DNA from: Acanthaster planci
Taxonomy: Eukaryota > Echinodermata > Asteroidea > Valvatida > Acanthasteridae
Reading direction: 5' to 3'
Assembly (NCBI RefSeq): GCF_001949145.1
Contig: NW_019091603.1
Coordinates: 216,367-255,388 of the forward strand
DNA length: 39,022 bases
Below are positions 31,691 to 39,022 of the stretch, piece after piece. The notes beneath the pieces were generated by a model. The model saw only the letters and a list, made by a program, of their open reading frames with translations, did no database searches and was not told where the DNA came from. The position numbers were made by a program, and so were the translations under genes. How positions within the stretch are numbered: the stretch's first letter is position 1; each line of letters starts with the position of its first letter.

Positions 31691-32259
31691 TGTTTTTCAA
31701 GATCCTGAGAACCCTTTCAAGCAGTGACAGCACATGTGAAATTGGGCAAAAATTCCTCTGCGCATTCGATGAATCACAGTGAAACCTACATACACTTTGT
31801 GTAAGATTCTGGTGATGTCCCAATCACTTGGCTACGGCATGAAATGACACACTGATCTATGCTGGTAGCCGTGGCTTACAGCTGTTTGATTTGGACATTG
31901 GGCGCGGCACACTAACTACATCTACATCCACTGCGACATCCTGACTGCTACTGCATGCGCATTCATGGACAGTCTAATTGCTGATTTTCCTAATAACCAT
32001 GTGACCACAGCAAGTGACATGTCATTAAAAAACCCAACTGAAAATACATCCGATACATCACGCCGAACGCAGTAGGCAAAAAAGACTGAGTTTGCTAAAC
32101 GAAGACACACTTACAATTTAAGCAGCTGATTTTATTTAACGGTAGAAAGAGAAATTTAGATAACAATATACTACATGTAGTATCTCAGTGTTAATTAATG
32201 TATCCCAAACTACACCATGAGATTAAATAAAAAGTGTAAAAATAATCACCCCAGGAAAG

Positions 32260-32420
32260 CCACGCACGAGCGGCTCACCATGGTGAGCACGTGCTCGCGA
32301 TCGCACTGCATGGATAGTGTGGGTGTACGTGTCTGCACTCTGTGTGATCGCAAAAACATGGTGGACCAGGCCAGCCGGCCGGCCAGTTGCAGCGTGGCGG
32401 CCTTGCGATTTTTACAGAAT
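32260..32420. promoter_or_regulatory. CpG-rich palindrome cluster with an E-box
   Basis: Three exact palindromes lie within 32 bp: GCTCACCATGGTGAGC (32273-32288), GAGCACGTGCTC (32285-32296, containing CACGTG) and GCGATCGC (32297-32304). The neighbourhood to 32420 is richer in CpG and GC than the flanks and includes ccggccggcc. It could be an intronic regulatory element or the end of a decayed repeat. No transcription start evidence exists. Confidence 0.3.
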
Positions 32421-32739
32421 CTGATGAGGCCGCCTGTCAAACTAATCCCGCCATCAATTAGACTGTTAATCTGTGGGTTTTAGCACCTCCACAGGTGGGA
32501 AATTGTAGTTCCATGGTGTTTTTACATGAGCTTCCAGGAGGCGAGGCACTCTATTGCTATTCATAACGGTTTGGCCAATCCAATGAGCTAGTCCCCCGCC
32601 AAGCAGGCTCATTTTGCATAGTGAAAAAGGGCTTACTTTGCCATGTTAGAAAGTTTCATGGGGAATTAAGTTAAAACTACATTTTCTCGGTGTTGAGATT
32701 AATAGTGTCTGACCGTAAAGATTAACGGTCGCAGTACCA

Positions 32740-33424
32740 GAAGGTCTTATCAGTCTTGGAAACCATGGTCCGCGAGGTCAGAACGGGGCAACGAAGAGGA
32801 CTTGACACGGCTCCTATTCTTAGACAGGACCCACAGGATGAGGGAGACTGGAGGAAGGGCGTACACTAAGAAGGCCTGAATGGTCGATCTGTAGGGCATC
32901 GGTTGCCCACGCCCACAGGTGAGGAAACCTGGAGCAGAATGTCGGGAGATGGGCGTTGTTGGAAGATGCGAAGAGATCGATATGGGACGTTTGATCTCTG
33001 AGAAGATCTGTCTGACCATGTTCGGATGACGACACCCCAAGAGAGTGCGTCTGCCATGTCGTTGCTGGTTCCTACTATGTGGATGGCTTGGAGAGTGATG
33101 CCTTGATTGTTCGTCCACATGAAAAGGTGCTATGCAAGGATGCAGAGTTGGGGAGAGCGAGTGCTGCCCTGATGTTTGATGTATGCCACTGCCGTTCAGT
33201 TGTTGCTTAGACTCGAACGGAACGACCTACTAGGTGTTGTCGAAAATGGCCAAGACTGTTGAACACTGCTTGAAGTTCAAACACATTGATGTGTTTGTCC
33301 CAAGAGGCAGAGCCCCAGACCCCGGAGGAATGGAGGGCAGGAGGAGGGGCTCCCATCCGATAAGTGACATATTCATTGTGACAGTTACATCCGGACCTAG
33401 AGGTACGAAAGGATGGTCCACCAC
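32740..33424 (-). pseudogene. DIRS-like retrotransposon pol relic 2 (RNase H region)
   Basis: Frame-broken minus-strand sequence follows DIRS/Ngaro RNase H order: DVTVTMNMSLIGW (family D-A-S-L-x-G-W), INVFELQAVFNSLGHF, TAVAYIKHQGSTRSPQL, GITLQAIHIVGTSNDMADAL (H-I-x-G-x-x-N-x-x-A-D-A-L-S block), IDLFASSNNAHLPTFCSR, WATDALQID and YALPPVSLILWVL. At least three frame changes and several stops occur. No tyrosine recombinase is seen downstream. RT is not recognisable upstream, so this is a truncated copy in the same strand sense as the host gene. Confidence 0.75.
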
Positions 33425-34979
33425 CGGAGGTGATTGTGTAAGGAAGGTCAGCTCACATGTTAAAACAAGGCTGAAGTATTCATCATAAGAAAAGAATACA
33501 TGTAATAAGCCCTGTTACACTACACTCCCTTCTAAGTGGCCATTCATATCCTCAAGTTGGAGGGCTATGGCCATATCATTGCATGCATGGTGAATTAAGG
33601 TTATTCCCCATGTATTGCAAAAAAATAGAAAGGCTGCAGTTAAGGAGCGCCCAAAGATGGAAGATCGCTCCCCTAGTTAAGTATCCAAACATCTTAGATC
33701 TATCTCAGACTCATAACCGTTCCATTTACTCGTTGGAACAGACAGCATGAGTGACTGAATGGTGAAATTGTTAATGTTTGCCAATTTCACCTTTCATTGC
33801 AATTAAGCGGGGCCCAGTCAGAAAGTCTAGAATAGCTAACCCATAAACAAAACTGTACACAGATGGTAGGCACCATTTTGTAACAGTCACAGTATAAACA
33901 CTTTGGGACATGCCCACTACAGAAAAACGCGTGTCTGAAAAGCAATGTGGGTGTGACCAGGCCGAGTGAAAGAATATACATGTATGGAGAGTCGGAAATT
34001 GATAGATGAGAGGAGCGTGCAGAATTCACGACGATGTACATGTAAAGTTCGGTGAATTAGGATGCTCGAGACATGGATACTGAATTGAATGGCGTGATCA
34101 CTGGTCATAGATAGAGGGGGCCTGTCTTTAGATCACAGTCGATTTTACATGCCTGAGTGCCTATGATGACAAAGTTTCAGATATCGGAGGGCTCAATACG
34201 TCTGCCGGTAGGGCAATGACATCCACCGCCGGCATTATGAACAGAGGACCAATGGTCAGGATAAAGCATACACGGTACGCTGACCGTATCGTGTTTTATT
34301 CACTGGGAAAGCTCCATACAATGGTGGAGTGACGCCCCGAGAGCAGATTTCTCTGTTTCCCACCTAGCTGGCCCCTGGCACGGGAGTCTCGGGTGCTAGC
34401 TGGCAGTCCGATGCATAGTGTATTGGTAGGTCTATGAGCAATTGTTTGAGCCGCGGTCAGGGTTTAGTATGCGTGACCCAGACTCACAATTAGTTCAATT
34501 GGCAAAATGTGACATGGTATTTACTGAAACTCAGTTTGATTTGTCATAGAAGCAACAACACACAAAAGCACAAGGTTTGAGGATCAAAAATTAAAGAAAA
34601 AAATAAAGTAACACAGCTGCACCTCGAATGGGGATTTGTAAGAAAAATTTCACAAGACAGTAAGTTAAAAAGTGCAAACAGATTATGATGCCTGTCGTAA
34701 CTGCAAGAGGTCATTTGATTTGACATGGAAATGACACAATCCCATCTTTAGATACTGGAATTCCAACTGGCACATGATTTACTAAACCTATCAACATTTC
34801 GAATATTCATCCTTTATGCATTTATGGATCAATTATAATTGATTCACTGAAATGGAAAATGTTGGCCCAAAAAGGTCTATGCTACAGCTACATCATCAAT
34901 CATGCTTCCTCATTGCATGGCACTAAATTAAAATTCCCCCCCCCCAAAAAAAATCACAAACTTGCATGCATGGCATATA

Positions 34980-35470
34980 AAGCCTAAAAAAAAAAATTGG
35001 GTCGGCAGCTCATGGCATGGGGCGTCACTACGACCGGCGCAGGACCATCACTGTGTGTGCCCTTGAGGGCCATACCGATGGATTGGTGAGTTATATATAA
35101 GGCATTGGTAGAGAGAAGACTACTGCTGGACCTCATCACCCAGAAGGAATGCTTGGGAAAAACTGGGTGTGTTGAAATGTATGCACCTCCCAGACCTAGC
35201 ATGCAGGGGAAATTTCAACTCCGAGTGCAGCACCACTCTGCACTTCCGTTGTCTGTGATGCTCCAGTGAGAGCGTTCGGATATCGCACACACTACAGCTC
35301 AGAACCAAAGTCCAAACCAGACTGTACTGGCACAGATTCATGAAATAAGCTGCAACTTGATCAATCCGCAAACGGACTCCTGTTGGGGGAGGGTGGGGGA
35401 TCGCAGAATTGAATCGCTGCACCACCTCGGGAAAACCCTCAACAATCCTGGGTCGCCCCATTGACCCTAA
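34980..35470 (-). other. Coding-like open frame of unknown identity
   Basis: A 113-residue minus-strand open frame (35461-35120) includes GRPRIVEGFPEVVQRFNSAI and RLRIDQVAAYFMNLCQYSLV. It lies just upstream of the R2 copy at 35595, so it may belong to that repeat. No domain is recognised, and chance is possible. Confidence 0.2.
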
Positions 35471-35594
35471 TCAAAACATTTAGTGTAACAGCTATGCACA
35501 GTCAATGTGGGGAACCTACGAGAATGCACATGCAAAGAGAGGAGACAAATAACAAGAAAACGGGGAAAACACACAAAAACACAAAAGACAGACA

Positions 35595-35930
35595 TGATCC
35601 TTAGTGTAAAGTTTATTTGAATACATTACAGTTGATCAAATTAACACAGGAACGTGCATAGCAAAAATGGAAACTCGATAACTTGAAGATGCCAAAGTTG
35701 ACACATGCGTTTAGAATCATGGTAGTGGCACCACTATGCATCATGGGCCCAGAGGGTGCACTGTGGTTGATCAGTTTTTAGAAAATAGAATCAGATGCAA
35801 AGGAAATTTGCATATTTCGCAACTGTTTGGGTAGGTTGAGTGCAGTGAATTGGGGGGTTTTCGCAAAGGAAATTTGCATATTAAGCAACTATTTGGGTAG
35901 GTTGAGTGCAGTGAATTAGGGGGTTTCATA
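35595..35930 (+). repeat. Dispersed repeat family R2, copy 2, with a 66-bp tandem duplication
   Basis: Matches 23385-23720 in order and orientation. Its end is duplicated: caaaggaaatttgcatatt...tttgggtaggttgagtgcag occurs at 35798 and again at 35864, a period of 66 bp with few differences, indicating a recent local duplication. Confidence 0.7.
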
Positions 35931-36393
35931 ATACGTTCAGAATTTTATGCATAGGATGTTGACAAAAGGTTATTGATGACCACCAAAGCTTGCCAGCCAG
36001 TCTCCTGTTGACAGACAGAGCATATTGTTTAAAACATTTAGTACCCTCTGGTTCTTATCAGAACCACATACATATATACTCACAACAGAGATATTATGCA
36101 CGGTGCTACCACAAACCTATTACCTCTACTTGCCACCTTCACCATCATGAACTTCAAATCTGAACTAATGCATGGAAACAGCATTGCAATTGATTTAGAC
36201 CAAAAAAGAAACTGCAGAATAATGAGCAAGAGGTGAATAAATAGCTGGTTACTAGAGTCTGGATAATACATCCTTAAATACTACAAGCAACTTCACTCTC
36301 AAATATGCAAGTGTTGGGTGTATTGATTGCCTTTTCATTGGAAGCAATTTAAGTACCTAATGCCAAGTGTTCAAATTATTTTGCACACCACTG

Positions 36394-36480
36394 TAACGCA
36401 ATGGCACTAGAAAAGGAAGGACAAACATGGTGGTGACTCTGCACAGTGTTGTAGCACTAGAAGGCGCACTACAGTTGATT
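36394..36480 (+). repeat. Dispersed repeat family R2, partial copy 3
   Basis: aatggcactagaaaaggaag, catggtggtgactctgca and acagttgattg parallel the middle of R2 copy 1 (cggcactgagaaaagaagga, atggcggcgaggccacgctgca). It is short and diverged. Confidence 0.45.
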
Positions 36481-36884
36481 GAGTCGAAAGTGCTCTCTCA
36501 GGCTATCAAAAGCACACAGGATTAATTTCAAGAGGAGCAGTGCTGGTTGCGACTGGTTGATGGCCCGTCCCTGAGCACCTCCCAACCAATGAAGTAGTAA
36601 TAGAGTAGTTTCAGTTGTTAAAGTGAAAATGTCACACTTGGAAGTACAAATCAGGCTTGGAGGGACAAGGCGGTTTACCAAATGCATGGCTTGAGCTAAT
36701 AGTTCTATGTCTAATTTTAGCATCGTCTGCCGTATTTGAGTGGAGAGAGATTTGGATACATGTAACTCTACATAGCCACACTGAAGGCGTGACTGAAAAA
36801 AATAGGACAAATCTTTGTGTTACACAGCACTTTCTGAGGACTTGCAGTGGGCATGGAGGGTGTGGTTTTGGCAACTGTTTCAGT

Positions 36885-37195
36885 GTGCTAACCTTACATA
36901 CCTAGGGTGGACTTGTGAACAAAAGATGTCCACATGATGCAGGAAAGGAAGACGTTCTGTGGACTTACACATGTCCACTAGACAAGAAGAAGTTTAGAGG
37001 CATTTGGGGGCTGGAATCATCTGTCGTAACAGGATGAGGAATAGTCAAGGAAACCTTGTAAAAAAAGCCAGCTGAAAATCAGTGTTTCCAGTTCAAGAAA
37101 AACAAGTATTTTCTCTGAGTTTCTTAACAGCATGAAAAGAAAGGTATGGCCACACTAGGTATGTCAGGTAAAGTGTGTGTGAGTTTCCTTGTGCA
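36885..37195 (+). repeat. Dispersed repeat family R1, copy B
   Basis: Collinear with copy A at 6737-7055, starting from gtgctaaccttacatacctag and including gatgcaggaaaggaagacgt, aagtttagaggcattt and agcatgaaaagaaaggta. Several small indels distinguish the copies. It lies in the upstream MITF-family intron, while copy A lies beyond the gene's 3' end, about 30 kb away. Confidence 0.7.
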
Positions 37196-37453
37196 TGTGC
37201 ACTGATATACAAATGTAGGTAATAGGGGTGAGTTGATTTATGTGATGGAATTGCAGATCAACTTAGAACTGCCTCATGCCTCAGACTCGAGGACTGTGAC
37301 ACAAGACTTGTGAATTAGGACTTAAACTCAACGTTTGCAACTTGACTACAGTACTGCCACAGATGGAAACGAATTTGGAATCATGTTTTCCCTTATTTGT
37401 TTGCTAGCGACCCCAACAGAGATATTAACAAGTGGGAAGAACCACTGACATAG

Positions 37454-37525
37454 GGCTGGAAAGCTCAGTTGGTAGAGAACTGGTATGGTATTCCAGAGAT
37501 TGCAGGTTCAAATTCCGCTCCAGTC
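37454..37525 (+). tRNA. tRNA-like sequence (probable pseudogene or SINE head)
   Basis: A 72-bp cloverleaf-like sequence has acceptor strands GGCTGGA and TCCAGTC pairing with one G-T; a D-arm/A-box aagctcagttggtagag; a CTGG/CCAG anticodon stem with a poorly formed loop; and a B-box ggttcaaattcc. The anticodon cannot be assigned safely, and the D and anticodon stems carry mismatches, so a tRNA pseudogene or the head of a tRNA-derived SINE is more likely than an active gene. It lies on the strand opposite the host gene, about 360 bp from the 76-bp exon. Confidence 0.6.
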
Positions 37526-37883
37526 AATTTCCTTGTTCATCTTTATAATTATTTATCAGCACTTAGTCTGTTTCCCTATATAGTTTGTTTCATAAAGATT
37601 GTAAAAAGTGGAAACAGCTCGTGTTTGGATCACATCTGAGAGTGTGTGGGCCAAAAATGTATTTTAGCTGTTTTTCGCAAACAAAACAGGAATTTGAAAA
37701 TAACAATTTTTTGGGCTGGAAGGCATGAACATGGGCTGTGCCTTTTAAGAGCAAGCATCTTCTGATGCCCACAGTACACTACAACTGAATAATCATAAAA
37801 TTTGTCCAATAAACGGCCTTCACCAAGGGACAAGTTGTAAGATAACAATGCTGTGACAAGAAAAGTTTAATGGATTAACTTAC

Positions 37884-37959
37884 GGGTCTATGTTCTTTGG
37901 AATGAGGGTTCCAAGCTCTTTAATGCGGTCATTGATGTTGAAACGTCTTCTCCGTTCAA
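37884..37959 (-). CDS. MITF/TFE-family bHLH-Zip exon: end of basic region, helix 1, loop start (76 bp)
   Basis: This internal coding exon belongs to a MITF/TFEB/TFE3/TFEC homologue, a nuclear transcription factor that binds CACGTG E-boxes (M-box/CLEAR sites) as a dimer. On the minus strand it reads [20 protein letters not shown] followed by KNID and the first two bases of a Pro codon. The ERRRR block is the DNA-contacting end of the basic region, and [14 protein letters not shown] is helix 1, nearly identical to vertebrate MITF. An acceptor (aaatgcag, AG at 37960-37961) precedes it and a donor (gtaagtt, GT at 37882-37883) follows. The exon starts with two bases of a split codon and ends with two bases of another, giving 76 bp, the size expected from an ungapped match to vertebrate MITF. 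The Pro codon is completed by the first base of the exon at 25746. The preceding exon (family KKDNHN motif) is not seen before the window ends. The paralogue cannot be decided; a single pro-orthologue is plausible in an invertebrate. Confidence 0.93.
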
Positions 37960-39022
37960 CTGCATTTGGATTAAACAAAAGTAACAACTTAGCATTAGTA
38001 AGATGGGCGACAAAACTTCTTGTTCAGTCTGTAGAGATTTTATACAAATATGTCACACTTTGTGACTTCTATGCACAATTCCATGTTTTAAAGAATACAA
38101 GTTCATGAATACAAAACAAAAGTATTGTTTGCGTTCGACCCATGGTGTAAATCTGACGGCCTCGATGGAAAGCAGTGTTGTGCACCTTTAGAACTGACCC
38201 TCATTAAAGATGACATGGATGTATCACAGTAAATTTGGATATCAACACTTCATATGTGACCATTTCCAAATTCAACATCAAGGCCTAAGGTAACTGACTA
38301 AACCATGGAGCTTATTGTCATAATAAACACAAGTAGTTGGAATGAAGTTCTGACCGACATTAATACAGTTAATCACTCTGGCAAGCCCATATGTAGACGA
38401 AGCACAGTGACTGCCACCACTGCATCACTGGTAACCCTTAGACTTGCCACGTTTCACTGCTGCATTCTGGAGTAAATACATTCTGGGTATGCAGATTTTT
38501 TATGGTATCCCCCTTAAGAGAGCTCTTTGTTGACAAACTCTATATTTAATTAAATACTGGTGCTTCTTTGAGAATTATTTCAGTTTCATAAAATTTCTTC
38601 TAAAGTCCCATTTTTTCATCATCTCAACAGGTTATTTGATGAGGTATGGAGCTTGTGTTCCATAGCTACATGGTTGAGGTGACTTTCAAAAAAGTCTTCT
38701 GTCCCAAAATAGCAATGACCACTGTCCTTCAAGTAACAACCCCAACAAATAATGCCTCAGTTGGACAAAACTTCATGTACTGCCTGTCTTTCCCAGCTAC
38801 CACACCTCTAGAGTGGACTTGCCCTTAGGGACCGACCTTTGGTAGCTTTAATAGACATGCACAGACTGTTAGAAATAAGATTTGCTGGTATACTCCATTC
38901 CTATATTATCGTGGTAAACTCTATCATCACAATATCAGAAATTTTGAATTTGGCATTGCCAGTGAGTTCCCAACCACCAATATTCATTCACCCAGGAAAT
39001 CAATAAATAACGGCGCGAAGAT
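37960..39022. other. Upstream intron of the MITF/TFE homologue, window edge
   Basis: No exon encoding the expected preceding segment (KKDNHN-type basic region) is visible here on the minus strand. Only short chance open frames occur, so the intron probably continues past the window. Confidence 0.5.

Larger units (their letters stand above)
25747..37883 (-). other. Intron between the helix-1 and helix-2/zipper exons (about 12.1 kb)
   Basis: The donor gtaagtt is at 37883 and the acceptor cccaag ends at 25747. The intron splits the bHLH loop at the same codon as in vertebrate MITF. It contains two DIRS-like pol relics, small tandem duplications, an inverted-repeat element, R1 and R2 repeat copies and a tRNA-like sequence, each listed separately. 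The stretches 28.8-29.9, 33.5-35.5 and 37.6-37.88 kb show nothing I can name. Confidence 0.85.

Noticed and set aside
1-39022. CRISPR arrays, operons, prophage or bacterial defence systems
   Set aside because: No regular direct repeats with unique spacers, no compact gene strings and no ribosome-binding sites. The window is spliced eukaryotic DNA.

Overview
This is eukaryotic genomic DNA with AT-rich non-coding sequence, long introns, many decayed transposons and no bacterial-style gene packing. Frequent tacatgta/acatgtac words, tRNA-derived repeats, and DIRS-like, Penelope-like, Tc1 and Harbinger-type elements suggest a marine invertebrate, probably a non-vertebrate deuterostome (echinoderm, hemichordate or cephalochordate). 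The sequence alone does not fix the species.

The one confidently recognised gene is the 3' part of a MITF/TFE-family (MITF/TFEB/TFE3/TFEC) bHLH-leucine-zipper transcription factor on the minus strand. Three coding exons are visible, with consistent splice sites and phases: a 76-bp exon (37884-37959; end of the basic region, helix 1, start of the loop), a 148-bp exon (25599-25746; loop, helix 2, zipper) and the terminal exon (12366-12758; C-terminal tail with DPLL and SSRRSS motifs, then TGA). The introns are about 12.1 and 12.8 kb. Upstream exons, including the rest of the basic region and the N-terminal activation and Rag-binding parts, must lie beyond position 39022. The 3' UTR runs below 12366 with no certain end.

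Layout from low to high coordinate: 1-1130, unidentified coding-like remnants on the minus strand; 1575-1743, a short inverted-repeat element carrying a tRNA T-arm; 3.5-4.5 kb, a CpG-richer patch with three CACGTG boxes; 5.06-5.24 kb, a degenerate minisatellite; 6.7-7.45 kb, a dispersed repeat (family R1) recurring at 36.9 kb; 7.7-8.15 kb, another coding-like relic; 8.83-9.06 kb, a decayed SINE; 10.6-12.37 kb, the likely 3' UTR. The last intron (12759-25598) holds a Penelope-like RT relic, a DIRS-like ORF1 relic, a Tc1 transposase pseudogene with a Harbinger-type MITE inserted at its stop codon, a GC-rich degenerate block, repeat family R2, and a very long (CAAA)n array with an assembly gap that abuts the splice donor. 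The upstream intron (25747-37883) holds two separate DIRS-like pol relics, several small tandem duplications, an inverted-repeat element, further R1 and R2 copies and a tRNA-like sequence.

The interest lies in a deeply conserved transcription-factor gene whose introns are a graveyard of several transposon classes. A TTTG-repeat array begins within about 10 nt of the donor of the dimerisation-domain exon. I see no evidence of an undescribed defence system, operon or similar machinery.
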